Shown in pieces: positions 42,605 to 54,445 of a stretch of DNA of 64,000 nucleotides. The notes under the pieces are model-generated. The model was not told the DNA's origin. It ran no database searches and saw nothing but the letters and a program-made list of their open reading frames with translations. Both the position numbers and the translations under genes were made by a program. The stretch is from Xiphydria camelus (Eukaryota > Arthropoda > Insecta > Hymenoptera > Xiphydriidae). The stretch spans positions 13,963,712 through 14,027,711 of the forward strand of contig OY783201.1 in the NCBI GenBank assembly GCA_963678675.1. Reading direction: 5' to 3'. Within the stretch, counting starts at the first letter, position 1. Each line of letters starts with the position of its first letter.

Positions 42605-42816
42605 CACCCAGGGACACGGCATCTGTCGCTGGTGACTTTTTTTAAACGTTATTTTTAAACGTACTAACCAATGAATAATTAATTCTCATGCGCTCATTAG
42701 CTACGGTGGCGTCTACTCTCGTTAATGAAAGCATGAGGATTATTAATTATTGGTTAGTACGTTTAAAAATAACGTTTAAAAAAAGTCACCAGCGACAGAT
42801 ACCGTGTCCCCGGGTG
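42605..42816. mobile_element. TA-flanked fold-back element (CACCC ends), copy 1
   Basis: TA flanks at 42603-42604 and 42817-42818. The arms share ATCTGTCGCTGGTGACTTTTTTTAAA and ACGTACTAACCAATGA with their complements. Copy 2 is at 45777-45988. Confidence 0.85.
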
Positions 42817-42948
42817 TACATGACAAAATGCACGGTTAATTTATAATAATTTTTTGAAAGTCCCGGTGTACGAAAGTACAATAAGCTACGCATGGCGCGT
42901 TTTACGTGGTCGCCATGAGACAGCTGATTGCTTAGCGAAACATGCTCA

Positions 42949-43713
42949 GGGGTGCTATTCTCGACGCGTGGGAAATGCTTTTCGTGGACGAAATATTTTT
43001 CGTTAACGAATGTAAAATTTCATCGATCACTTTCGTTAACGATTCGAATATCCCTTCCAAGATAGATCTCGTCAACGAAATTAATTTTCTCACACGAAAA
43101 ATGTGTTTACATCCCTTAGCGACGTCTTCTTTTTAGAATATCGTTTAATCACTTAGCATCGACCCGTCGCATCGGCCCACCACCTCGTCATGCAACTCAC
43201 CGGCATACAAATACCAAACAACATTCGTTGACGAAAGCAGCGAGAACGACGAATGACAATTTCGTCAACGAAAAAAGTAATTTCGTTAACGAAGGAGTTT
43301 CGTATGGGAAAAAGTTCCCATATTGAACGGAATTATTGTTTTGGTTGAGAAATTTTGTACGCGAAATTTTTTCCCATACGAAACTCCTTCGTTAACGAAA
43401 TTACTTTTTTCGTTGACGAAAGTGTCATTCGTCGTTCTCGCTGTTTCCGTCAACGAATGGGTTTGGTATTTGTTGGAGGCGGTGGGCCGATGCGACGGGT
43501 CGTTGCTAAGTGATTAAACGAGATTCTAAAAAGAAGACGTCGCTAAGGGATGTAAACACATTTTTCGTGTGAGAAAATTAATTTCATTGACGAGATCTAT
43601 CTTAGAAGGGATTTTCGAATCGTTAACGAAAGTGATCAACGAAAATTTAAATCCGTTAACGAAAAATATATCGTCCACGAAAAGCATTTCCCACACGTCG
43701 ACAATAGTTCCCC
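42949..43713. repeat. TTCGTTAACGAA palindrome, copy 2
   Basis: Same arms as 37868-38705, slightly shorter at the centre. It sits directly beside the kinase end of PKD copy C. Confidence 0.85.
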
Positions 43714-43737
43714 TGAAATTACTTTCGTACACCGGGA

Positions 43738-45237
43738 TTCATCTCCCGCATGTCTCCCTTGAGCTTCTCCATCACCACGAATATCCTCTCCGGCATCTCG
43801 AACATCCTCTCGAGATTGACGACTCCGCTGTGTGAGAGATTCTGCAGGATGGCTACTTCGTTCTTGAGCTGGGCCTCCTGCTTGGTGGGAAAACGCAGCT
43901 TGTCGATCACCTTTATCGCCATCGCGCGGCCGGTCTTGCGATGAACTCCGCCGTAGATGATACCAAATCAACCCAAGCCAAGAACTTTGTCCGGGAAGAT
44001 GTGATAGAGCTGGCGGCATGTCGGTTACGCGTTCCTCTGGCTCGGTTGTCGACTGCTTCTACCGACCTGCGGAAAACGACGCGTGTTTTTCGGTATAGCG
44101 TCACACACTCGCGAGCTCTGAACGTACTTGCCGATCCATAGGTGATGGGCATCAATGCCTGCCTGATACTCGTTTTCCAGGTCCTCGCAAGTGAGCGCCA
44201 ACGCCACTTTCCGGCGGTGGAAGGTGACCATTAGTACCTCCGTAGAGGGGATCTTCGCCGACGAAGTAATCGACGTCGGCCGTTCTCAACTCGAAACAAT
44301 GCATCGTGCCTGGAAGGAGAGAACGCGCGCGTTGTACATCGACTAAACGCGCGCAGACAATTTCTAACGATATATCTACTCACGGGAATGTTGTTCCCTG
44401 GCGGCGTCGACGACTAGAATTTCAGCCAACGGAATCTCTTTCAAGTACTTGGAACTGCTGTCGTTTTGGAACAGAGATGGCCTTTGTGTCCAATCGCCAG
44501 TAGTGTCTCTTCCTCTAAAAACACGCGAGTCTTAATGACGGAGGAAGCGAAACCGAATCAGCGCCACGTCGTCGACCTACCATCGGATCGCGATTCGTCG
44601 AGTGCACCATCCATCCTTCCTTCAGGATCTTGGAGCCGCGTCGTTATGTGTGCTTGACGCTTTGAACTATTCGCATCAGCGGTATATTGTTACTCGGTGG
44701 CAAGCTGCAACTGCGATATAGCGTACGAGGTAACAAGTGTGACGGAGGGAGTGATGGAGAAGAAAAAAAGATAAAGTATCGCAAGTGTCGAGATACGACG
44801 TTGATTGAATAATTACCTCGATGGTCTGGAATTTTGAAATTCGTCGGAAGATGCGTCGTCATGGCACGGAACGAAGTCCTACGGAAATAGCATACGCCTA
44901 AAACGATTCTTAGTGCGCTTTCCTCGTGTTTCCTTGTGTTTATGCGGTTAGAGGGGGGATGATGACAGGTTGGCTTATTGTCACTTCACTGTAGATTCCC
45001 AGCACAGCTCGGTCGTTCGTAAGGGCCTCTTCGATGTCCCGGAGCTCCCGAGTAGGCGGTTTCTCGCGAGGGTCGCTCGTCCGGTATCTCTCTGCTGGCC
45101 TTTGCGGTCTTTCGTCAACCGACGCTATGTAGCGGCGGCCATGATGGCGTTCGTGCCACGAGGGAACTCGACACGGCAGACTTCGTAATCGTCGAATAAT
45201 GCTTAAACGCCGGCCTCGCCGCGCTTCCATTTCACTC
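43738..45237 (-). pseudogene. Captured PKD gene fragment, copy C
   Basis: Minus-strand order as in copy B: linked exon-like piece (about 44996-45237), NNIPLMRIVQSVKHT (about 44644-44700, Arg codon intact but TAA soon after), ILKEGWMVH, PH domain, YYVGEDPL region with frame damage, then [20 protein letters not shown] and [14 protein letters not shown] (about 43745-43922). The copies carry different stop mutations, so they decayed independently after copying. Confidence 0.85.
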
Positions 45238-45776
45238 ACTCAGTGAGCTTCGCACTGCTCCGCGAACACCACCATGCACTTTTTATCGCACTCACTCGCG
45301 AAAAACCCGACTAAAGTTCCGAATTTCGTAGGAGCGATCCGCCACACGTCCGCACTGCCCGACCACCGAACCTTTAAATTTAATTATGAACACGTTCCCC
45401 GCGTATTAAAATGATTGAGTTAACCCCGGTACTAAAATCTTGAAATTTGTGTAAAACTATGTTGGCGTGCCGCGGGAGCTGCGTGTTCCGCAGCGAATTC
45501 ATTAATTCGTTAACAATTTTGTGAAGACAGTGAATTTACCGATATTCATGGTCGGTAAATTTACGAAGTGTGCACGTCGAAAAGGCACCGTGACTGCACT
45601 GAGTGTAACCACTGTGTCTCTACGCTTTGAACCACTCAGTGTGTTCACTGTGTAGCCACGGTGCTTTTAGTTTGTGTACGCCACGCGATCATGCCACGGT
45701 GAGACCACAGTGGTGCCACTACGTGGCAGCACTGCGTGCGGCTAGCGTGTAAATCCACGCTTTGCTGTCGGGGGTA

Positions 45777-45988
45777 CACCCGGGCTCACGGAATCTGTCG
45801 CTGGTGACTTTTTTTAAATGTTATTTTTAAACGTACTAACCAATGATTAATCAATCCTCGTGCTTTCATTAACGAGAGTAGACGTCACCGTAGCTAATGA
45901 GGGCATGAGAATTAATTGTTCACTGGTTAGTACGTTTAAAAATAAGGTTTAAAAAAGTCACCAGCGACAGATTCCGTGAGCCAGGGTG
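45777..45988. mobile_element. TA-flanked fold-back element (CACCC ends), copy 2
   Basis: TA at 45775-45776 and 45989-45990. Its left TA is also the right flank of copy C, and its right TA is the left flank of the next element. Confidence 0.85.
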
Positions 45989-45990
45989 TA

Positions 45991-46357
45991 TGTATCATGC
46001 CAAATTAAACAAGCATGGATATACCGACACTGCCGAAACTTTACCGACGGTCAAGAATTTTATAGTTAGAGTTGGCTTGAGAAGAGTGCGCTGTGTGTGC
46101 TGCGTGAGAGCGAAAAGTGTCAAACGTCTGATTTCCCGATAGCTGTTAATTCAAGAGATCGAAGTGTTTCGTCTATTATTCAATACTTCGATTTTCCGAA
46201 TTGACAGCTATCGGGAAATCAGACGTTTGACACTTTTCGCTCTCACGCAGCACACACAGCGCACTCTTCTCAAGCCAACTCTAACTATAAAATTCTTGAC
46301 CGTCGGTAAAGTTTCGGCAGTGTCGGTATATCTGCTTGTTTAATTTGGCATGATACA
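45991..46357. mobile_element. TA-flanked fold-back element (TGTATCATGCC ends), 367 bp
   Basis: Arms of about 160 bp: TGTATCATGCCAAATTAAAC... pairs with ...GTTTAATTTGGCATGATACA. TA at 45989-45990 and 46358-46359. No coding capacity. Confidence 0.85.
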
Positions 46358-46471
46358 TACGGTATAACTGAGTGAAAGCCTGTTCCCGTGAGAAGTGGGC
46401 GGAGTTCACTGGAAAAGTAAGGAGACTCCTAGTCGCTATTCTCTAACTGCGGGAGTACGAAAATCGGGTGA

Positions 46472-46860
46472 CCCCGATAGCCAGGTGGCTCCACAGTGGT
46501 GGCACTGTGGGACCACGCGGTGACTTTGAGAAACATCACAGTGATGTCTTGGTGCGTGCCCACTGGGGTACCACTGTGGCATCAAGCAGTGTACAAAGTG
46601 GATAAAGTAGGATTTTGCAAAACGATAAAGTAGGATTTTGCAAAAGGATAAAGTAGGATTTTGCATGCAGTAACTTTACCGAGGTTTTTCACTGTGTGCC
46701 CGTGCAGTGCCGCCGCCTAGTAGAGTGTCGCTTTTTTTTTTCACACCCTACCGGGATTTGAACCTGCGATCTTCAAGATACGAGATGCTTCGAAACTGGG
46801 GATGCTTGCATTCTACCAATTGAGCCATCGACTCTTCGAGCGCGATGTTGCTCTACTCCG
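46472..46860. repeat. CCCCGATAGCC repeat with tRNA-like segment, copy 2
   Basis: Matches 18351-18725: CCCCGATAGCCAGGTGGC, GGATAAAGTAGGATTTTGCA units, then the minus-strand tRNA-like part (about 46748-46850) with GGTTCAAATCC. No gene is seen. Confidence 0.6.
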
Positions 46861-47590
46861 GTCATAATATAGAAACCGGACATGGCAGACAGGGAGGCTT
46901 CTCCACCTTTTGTATACATTTTGTGGAAAATCACGGAAATCCTAAGCGGATGTGTGAGTTCAACTAATTGTTGAAACGTAAGTCTTTCTTTCAATTGCTA
47001 TTTTTCAAATAGACACCATTTAGAAGTTACGGATAATCCCCTTCGCGCTGCTCTAACCTACAAACGTCCCGGAATGCAACTGTAAACATTCTTGACTCGT
47101 GTTTTACATTTTCAGTTTATTGGCGTAAATGATTGAAGGGGTCGCATTTTCTCGTGTCCACCTGTATTATACATTTTCTGGATCTGGGTTGTGTTTATCA
47201 TCATGTGTTTAGATCATGCCAAAGGGATTCAGGGATACTGCAAAAGACGCGAAGTGAGCTATTGGAGTATGCTTGATATCTAATTTTAATTGTGTAAAGT
47301 ATTCCAATACTCTTCTGTTTCCAGATTCAAATGGCTAATCCGACCTTATGTGGTGCTTCAAAAGGAACATCAATGCTTAATACATTCGCTGCGGACCGCG
47401 CACAGCTCCTGCTTTAAAGTACATACACCCTGATGTGGGAGCCACATGATCCGCAGCGAACGTGTAAAGGAAACTCTTTCAGAACTTGATAGTCCTATAG
47501 TATACGCTCACAATGATCTTCTACTGGGAAATGTATTGTATAATGAAAAAGAAAATAGCGTTACTTTGACGTGCGTCATTTTTATAAGTA
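46861..47590. other. Unassigned sequence
   Basis: No reading frame of note and no clear repeat. One inverted motif pair occurs near 47380-47460 (CGCTGCGGACCGCG / ATCCGCAGCG). Confidence 0.5.
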
Positions 47591-47924
47591 TAAGTCCCTA
47601 GCATAGTTAGTCTTTAGAGAGCGCTTGACGCTCTCGGGCAGCGCGCAGTGGACACTGGCCTGCTCGCGGGGGATTGGTGCGGCGGAGCGTCGAGCACGTC
47701 ACGTCGCGCCAATCAGGGAGACTGCCGCAAGTCGCCCCCACTCGACCGTTACCGGCCAATAGGACCGATAACGGTCCCCTCCGCGTTAGGTATATAAGAG
47801 CGGGCGTTGAGCGTAGCGGGCATTCCGGCGTTGAGGGAGACGCTTGGATCTCCCTCAGTCCTTCTTAGGACTCTTCCAATAGACGACTCGATTCGCATTT
47901 GGGTTCCCTTTTCTTTTTCTCCTT
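47591..47924 (+). promoter_or_regulatory. GC-rich promoter-like block
   Basis: ATTGG/CCAAT cores near 47673, 47710 and 47756 precede TATATAAGAG at about 47791, followed by GAGCGTAGCGGGCATTCC, with a leader into a minisatellite. It could be part of an LTR or a host promoter; no linked coding frame is visible. Confidence 0.45.
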
Positions 47925-48372
47925 TTCCTTCCGCGGCGTTTTCACGCCTTCCCCGACCGCGGCGCCTTCGCGCCTTCCACCGCTTCCTTCCGCGGCGTTT
48001 TCACGCCTTTCTCCGACCGCGGCGCCTTCGCGCCTTCCACCGCTTCCTTCCGCGGCGTTTTCACGCCTTTCTCCGACCGCGGCGCCTTCGCGCCTTCCAC
48101 CTTTTCCCTTCCGCGGCGTTTTCACGCCTTTCCTTCGTCTCCTTCCGCGGCGTTTTCACGCCTTCCCGACCGCGGCGCCTTTGCGCCTTCCACCGCTTCC
48201 TTCTGCGGCATTTTCACGCCTTTCCCGACCGCGGCGCCTTCGCGCTTTCCACCGCTTCCTTCCGTGGCGCCCTTGCGCCTTTCCCTCGACCGCGGTGCCC
48301 TCGCGCCTTTTCCCCGACCGCGGCGCCTTCGCGCCTTTCCTTCCGCGGCCCCTTTGCGCCTTTCCCTTTTCC
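47925..48372. repeat. 60-bp minisatellite
   Basis: Exact 60-base period at 47927, 47987 and 48047 (TTCCGCGGCGTTTTCACGCC + CCGACCGCGGCGCCTTCGCG + linker), degrading to the right. Pro/Arg/Phe-rich frames through it on both strands are repeat artefacts. Confidence 0.9.
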
Positions 48373-48387
48373 GTTCCCCGCACACGT

Positions 48388-48911
48388 GTCAACTTTCATT
48401 GACTATGAGTACACTGATTTTAACTGAGGCTTTTGATATATCCAATCATTTTATTGAATTTGCTGGTAATCAAATTATCCATTTACCACAAACTAATCAT
48501 TTTTATAGCATAGAAGTAATACAAAATCTCTTATTTCTCTTTTCAGGTATAGATAATCCTGACTTCTCTGTATCCGGAGGAAACATTGCAAAGGGCTTGG
48601 CTTAGAATATATCTTCGTACGTACAATGAAGCCACAGATGTATCCGAAGATACTGTTACTAAACTTTAACCAAGGTTTAAGTTTCCTCCTTTATCTCATT
48701 TCTTCCGGGGTTGCTGGGCGCTTATACAGAGTGAACATTCAAATATAGACTTCGATTTTCTGGAGTAAGTTTATTTAATTATTATCAGATTGTAATCAGG
48801 ATATTTTCATTTTATAATATTCATATTTCATTTGATGATAATCGTTTTGGTAATAGGTACGCTTATTTCAGATTTAACGAACACTTCAAAATGAAGGACG
48901 AATGCCTGAAC
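48388..48911 (+). pseudogene. Ethanolamine kinase gene fragment, copy 2
   Basis: Reads FIDYEYTDFN then, after a frameshift, EAFDISNHFIEFAG, the Brenner/phosphotransfer region of choline/ethanolamine kinase. An ~80-bp intron follows, then an exon from about 48548 with a second frameshift after PDFS and the same in-frame TAA seen in copy 1. Next come SHFF(W/R)GCWALIQ-type sequence, a donor GTAAGT after CTGGA, and a last exon from about 48858 (YAYFRFNEHFKMKDECLNMK). It extends further 5' than copy 1 but is more damaged. Confidence 0.8.
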
Positions 48912-50060
48912 ATGAAGTATAAAATTTACGTCAGGACGAAATCATTCCATACAATGAAGAATTTTAATAATTCCCAACGATGTATTCTATATGATACTAT
49001 TTAATTTTACCAGCTTGTTAACTGGATTTCTCAAGGAAATTATCTCCTTTTATTCAGATTCATTATAACAGCAGTTGAAAAAAATTGCGAATGAAAATAC
49101 TATGATATAATAGCTTAAGTCGTACAGTATTTTATATAAAGAATAGGATAATATACACATAATAGAATCATGTACATATTATATTACCGAATAAAAAAAT
49201 GTTTTCTGTTATCCATCATGTTTTTCCCGCAATTTCTAAAAATTTCCTTTGACCCTTTTTAATGTTATCATCGGAATTAATAGTTCAGTTTTTTCTCCGT
49301 ACTAGTACTTAAATCTTTGCCAGTAAACAATATTTGTTGGAGCAAGTTTAGCATATTTTAAAATATCCTTCAATGCCTCCGAATAGAAATGAATCGGTGA
49401 ATCCAAGAACAGTTTAAGTCCAAAAAATGGCGTTTTGAGTTAAGATAGGTAGCCAAAATGTTAAAAATTCTAAGCTCCATATATTGTCAAGAACCGATTC
49501 CTATCTGTCATAAGAAAATCCACGTATTTAGCATCCCTCATTACAGTTTTCAAGAGCTTGAAATGATGGCCATTAACTCATTGTGAAGTTATTATGTTTT
49601 TTCATTTTTTCTCGAAACTATCTTTATGCATTTGTACTGTTCTTGGACTCACCGATTCAAATAGAGTGCGTCTCGCGCCTTACTACTTCATGTGCTAGAA
49701 AATCGTTCCAACTTAGAACTAGGGATTGAAATTACCGTTCGAGAACCAGTTCTGTTACAGTTCGCAGTTGGAACGCTCTTCGGAATCGTTCCAGAACTAG
49801 TTCTGTGTTTGTTGGAACGGCTGGGTCAGACTGCGCACACTCCGTCGAGTTAAGAACCAGTCCTCGTGTTACGAACCTAGCGACTGCTCTTGAAGGTTCT
49901 CATTAAATTTTGTAAAATAATTTGATATTTTTCTTTTTCAAAATAAATGTCAACATAACCATGTAACATAAACAAAGAATTTGTAAATAAAAGTAGTTTT
50001 AAAAGTGCAAGTGCAATAAACCCAATTCATAAGTGATGAATATCGGTATCGAAGATTTAT
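48912..50060. repeat. Duplicated non-coding flank of the ethanolamine kinase fragment, copy 2
   Basis: Near-identical to 19197-20340. The two copies share everything including intron positions and the in-frame TAA, so they derive from an already damaged source. Confidence 0.75.
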
Positions 50061-51110
50061 CATATTCATAATATTCATAACTGCTTACTATGATGCTAAG
50101 TTCAGATACGTACATTTTTTGGTTTAAGTTATAGTTTGAAGCATGCCCTTGATTATTATATAACATTTTACATGCCATTCTTGTCCTATTTTTATGTATT
50201 GAATTTTTACGGTTTCGCAGTCTTATTGTTACGAAATCAGTTTTCTCTATTTAAAACAATTTGCTTGGTTTCAGGTACGTTTTATAAGTATACGTTTTCA
50301 AGGATGCATATTTTGGAACAATACTAGGTACCAGTATAATACCTATATCTTTTTTAATTATTAAGCTGCTTTTGACTTTTATTGTAAGCATTAGGGAAAT
50401 GTGCTTTTTGTTAAATTATTTTTTCCAACTACTTTTCCTATTACCACCTCTGGAAAAAGTTCTTATATATAAGTATGTTTTTGAATTATTTTATATCATT
50501 TAATAATGAATGTTTCAGTTTAATATATTTTTTTATTATGTTCCATTTACGTTATCATAGTAGAATAAATATATGGTTAATTTTTGGTCTTTTATTTTAA
50601 CAGTATATCTTTATAACTAAGACATAAATTTACATCGCAAAAATCAGTTATGTAACTCATTAATATACTCATGATCGCGTTTGCTTAGATCGCCGGACCA
50701 CTGTGTATCGTTTGTTGGAACACGCAAATTAACAAACTGTAAACTGCGGCACGCTGGCGCAGAAGTAGGTAGGCTAGAGTCGCCGTTCTCCAGGGGAGCA
50801 GGCTGCTTCTCACGGTCTTGACCAGTAGAAGTAAGTTTACCCGTTTTCGTGCGATGGGAGCGCTTCCGCAGTTACAGAATAGTGATTCCTTCACTCTCCT
50901 TTCTTTTTCAGTGAACATCGCCCGCTCCTCACTTAGAGAATAGCTGTTTAGGTACACGTTTCAACGGTCGGGCATGAGCTGGGCGAGGGAAGCTCTCACC
51001 CGTGGAACGGTCACTTCCCAGGTACGCTCACTCTCCCCGGAATTACAGAATAGCCGTCCAGGAGAGAGGTAAAAATGACGCAGGAGTGACGCTACTGAAT
51101 TCTCGTAGTA
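50061..51110. other. AT-rich sequence without recognisable genes
   Basis: Small frames only. There is an inverted pair of GTGAGCG/CGCTCAC-like motifs near 50940-51030. No feature is assigned. Confidence 0.5.
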
Positions 51111-51111
51111 A

Positions 51112-51902
51112 TGTTTGTGTTTGTCTACTCCTCAGGTTTCGCGTAACGGCTAAAGATTAACGCTACCATATTTGTAATATTTTATTTGAAGTGTCTACAA
51201 TTTATTTATTCGTGTGGAGAAGTTACCGATTTGTGCAATTAATTTCGTAAGAATAATTTATTTTCATGTGTGTTTTGAGAAATATGTACCTACTGCTGAC
51301 GCGCTCGCAGTCCCGCACCTTTCTCGGAAAGTAAGACGAGTCGTAATGAGCCGCCCCCTAATGCCGGCAGTACACACTCGCGGAGGGGACCCGAGACCAG
51401 GCGAGAGCGAGCGTGTACCTGGTGTTCCCGCCTCGCTCTCGAAGCGCTCGTTCTAGAAACGGTCTCCTATCCAATACGAGTCAAAGGAAGCGAGAACGAA
51501 AGTGGGGGATAAACACGGTGCTCTCGGTCTCGCGTCTCACGTAGTCCTCGCCTCGACATGTCTCGCGCTCGGGTCTCCTCGGCGAGCGTGTACTGCCGGC
51601 ATGAGACGCGAGGATTACCTGAGACGCGAGACCGAGAGCACCGTGTACATCCCCCCTTACGCTCTCGCTTCCTTTGACTCGTGTTGGAGACCGCTTCTAG
51701 ACCGAGCGCTCTGAGGGCAAGGCGAGAGGCCCTTGGACGAGGCGAGAACACCAGGTACACTCTCGCTCTCGCCTGGTCTCGGGTCCCCTCGGCGAGCGTG
51801 TATTGCCGGCATAACACTGCTTGTGTTTGTTTACTCCTCAGTTTTCGTAGCGGCTAAAGATTGACGCTACCATATTTTTACTATTTTATTTGAAGTATCT
51901 AC
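51112..51902. mobile_element. Fold-back element (ATGCCGGCA ends) flanked by ~85-bp direct repeats
   Basis: The fold-back spans about 51360-51815: TGCCGGCAGTACACACTCGC at the left mirrors GCGAGCGTGTATTGCCGGCA at the right, with further paired arms (51512-51553 / 51603-51645). Outside it, 51112-51200 and 51823-51902 are direct copies (TGTTTGT(C/T)TACTCCTCAG ... GACGCTACCATATTT). The direct pair is far too long for an ordinary target duplication. Confidence 0.7.
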
Positions 51903-51980
51903 AATATTGGACGTCGTTATGTATAACTTGACTAAGCGCCAAATCGCCAATTTGGAGATAACATCATCATCTAGTGTCTA

Positions 51981-52203
51981 CAGAGTGTCCCAGAAAATAC
52001 ACGCCAGCGTAGCGGGTTGCATATCGGTAGACGCACCCGATCCAAGATGGTTCTCTAAAATTCGGTCGTAATACCGACAGCCCAGACATGAACCGAATAG
52101 ACGTTCCAGTCCAAAAGACATCGGTCATCTCAATAGTGGTGAATGTGACAGACGCTCCGTATAGTTTGATAATCGTTTGGCGTGTATTTTCTGGGACACC
52201 CTG
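51981..52203. mobile_element. Mariner-type fold-back element (CAGAGTGTCCCAG ends)
   Basis: TA|CAGAGTGTCCCAGAAAAT ... ATTTTCTGGGACACCCTG|TA, 223 bp, ends paired over about 27 bases. The CAGGGTGTCCCA-type end is common in mariner-like non-autonomous elements. Confidence 0.8.
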
Positions 52204-52790
52204 TATAGATGTAATTTAATTATAAAAAATAATGGGCTTATAGAAACCTTTATTTTTAAAAAAATGATCAAAAACGCTAAACGCCAAAAATTCTCCATTT
52301 ACTTCTTGGCATTACGCATTACAGGACCAATTGCCAATTTCAGACGGGTTTTTGTCGCCTGGTCAAGTTATGCTTAATCGCTGTCATCTAATAATCAGTT
52401 TGACACTCTTTTGTATTTCGCGCACGCCGCCGTGACCGTGAGGTATTTTTATTTGCATTATTATTGTTCTTTGTATTATTATTTAGAAATCGGTTTAGCA
52501 AAAAAGCGAGGAACGCCTCAAATACCAAAATTCAATACCTATATTACTTCAAAAACTCTGGCCTAATGATAAACCTGTTCCTGAGAAGAAGCTTGAAGAT
52601 TTGAAGTCTAATGAATTTTATTCCAAATGATGCTAAGAAATTTTATAAGAATTTGGTAGATGTTACTATCGAAGATGATTTGGATGGATTTAATGGTCAA
52701 TTAGAGTTTGAGACTCAAGAAAATGAAGACTTCTAGCGAAAGAAGAAAAAAATTATTTTAATTCTTTTTTCTGTTTAACTTAGTAAAAAA
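52204..52790. other. Unassigned AT-rich sequence
   Basis: No recognisable gene; a short acidic frame near 52650-52735 is not identified. Confidence 0.45.
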
Positions 52791-52794
52791 AGGG

Positions 52795-53690
52795 TCAGAC
52801 GTAGGTGTTACGAATTTCGAGGTTCGCTACGGTGATGTTTATAATCTACTCACACATCTCGATGTTAACAAAGGCGCCGGGCCAGATGGTGTGCCGAATG
52901 TGCTTTTGCGGAATTGCGCGGATGAATTGTATGAACCGATTACGCATGTTTTTGATAAGTCACTTGAGGCTGGAGTGTTTCCGACTGCATGGAAATTATC
53001 GTTTATCTGCCCGATTTTTAAATCAGGGACAAGGTCCGACGTCAAAAATTTTCGGCCAATATGTATTCAGTCGGCTATAGCTAAGGTATTCGAGAACATT
53101 ATTTTACCACAATTGTCATTTGCATTTAAGAATGTTATTTCCACGAAGCAACATGGGTTTGTTGGTGGTCGTTAGACATTAACAAATTTATATTGGTATG
53201 TAAATAACATTCTCGCGATGCTCTCAATAACAGTCGCAGTGTACATTCGGTGTACACCGATTTTAGCAAGGCATTTGACTCATGAAATTTTGTTAGATAA
53301 ATTAAAAGGTTATAGTGTTCGCTCGGTTGCCCTGAATTGGCTTGAGTCATGCTTGACTGGTAGATATCAGCAGGTTAGAGTGATGGGTCATCTGTCCGAC
53401 GAATATAGTTTAACTTCAGGAGTTCCACAAGGTTCGCATCTCTTGGCCCTACATTATTCAATATATTCATTAATGATATAGGTAATGAGTTTAGTTTGAA
53501 TTTTCTGCTCTATGCGGATGATATGAAAATGTTTAGAACTGTTGAAAGTGAGCGTGACGTATGTGAATTACAGAATGACATCTCCAGATTAGAGAGATGG
53601 TGTAAGTCTAATAAATTACATCTGAATGTTAGTAAGTGTGCTGTAATGGCTTTCTCGCGCTCGCACAGCCGCGTCGTACAAATTGTATAA
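52795..53690 (+). pseudogene. Non-LTR retrotransposon reverse transcriptase fragment (Jockey/CR1-like)
   Basis: Reads in three frames: NKGAGPDGVPNVLLRNCA, FICPIFKSGTRSDVKNFRPI and STKQHGFVGGR (to a TAG at 53173); then after frame damage FSKAF, HEILLDKLKGYSVRS and LTSGVPQGS; then NFLLYADDMKMF with the catalytic YADD, and LERWCKSNKLHLNVSKC. This order is the fingers-palm of LINE reverse transcriptases. The N-terminal endonuclease and the C-terminal end are missing. It is a dead 5'-truncated copy. Confidence 0.88.
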
Positions 53691-54284
53691 CGTTGACGAT
53701 CGTTTGAATTACGATCTCAGGGATTCCACGACGCCAATCGAAGGTTAAGCTCCTTGGTAAATCCATCGCGACTTTACTTTACTGCATTTTTCCGCGATGA
53801 CTATTATAACCAACAAACTTAGATAGTTTAATCAGAGAATCCAATGAGATTAACTTAACTCCGATTATTATCGCTCCAAATTATTCAAAGCGATCCTCAG
53901 CTCTCTGCACGGAGAAAAAGTATTAGTTGGATCTACTAAAAATTACTTTTAGAGTCGCAAGTAATTATTTATTTACCTCAATTTGATCTTTCTTCATTTT
54001 AATGAAATATTTCTTCCTTCCAGTTACACAATAATTCGCATGATCGTGAGGAGGAGAATCGTTGTCGTGCGCTCGATTTTTAATAGTCGTGTTCATCGAT
54101 GTCAGTTGAGGATTAAAACGTATAATCTAGCTTTTACTGGAATTATGTAAATTTATTATATAAAAATACAGAGTACTTTACTCATTATGGAAAAATTTTA
54201 TTCCTGCTCCGGATTTCGGTGAAACTTAGCCTATGGCCTTTGGGGTGATTTTCGAGGCGCTTAAACGACTCGCCGGGTATAATA
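53691..54284. other. Unassigned sequence
   Basis: No gene or clear repeat is seen. Confidence 0.45.
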
Positions 54285-54445
54285 TCGATACCTTACTTTT
54301 TGAAAACCTCGTAAGTGCAATTTTTGACAAAAATGCCATTTATAGCTTAGGTACTGTGTTCAGATTTTAAACCTTAACGCAGTAAGCTATAAATGGCATT
54401 TTTGTCAAAAATTGCACTTACGAGGTTTTCAAAGTAAGGTATCGA
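54285..54445. mobile_element. Small TA-flanked fold-back element, TCGATACC family, copy 3
   Basis: Same ends and inner arms as 37375-37529, TA on both sides. Confidence 0.8.

Larger units (their letters stand above)
42075..45774. mobile_element. Composite CCCCGAYAGC repeat carrying PKD, copy C (most complete)
   Basis: Starts CCCCGATAGC after TA at 42073-42074 and ends GCTGTCGGGG at about 45774 followed by TA, about 3.7 kb. It contains a TA element (42605-42816), the TTCGTTAACGAA palindrome (42949-43713) and the PKD fragment. No transposase is visible, so it is non-autonomous. Confidence 0.7.

Noticed and set aside
44644..44862. 72-codon frame ending NNIPLMRIVQSVKHT as a separate small gene
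   Set aside because: The final residues are a PKD exon; the rest is intron sequence read in frame.
47807..48427. 206-codon Pro/Arg/Phe-rich frame and the Gly/Arg-rich antisense frames
   Set aside because: They follow the 60-bp repeat in all frames on both strands, the sign of repeat artefacts.
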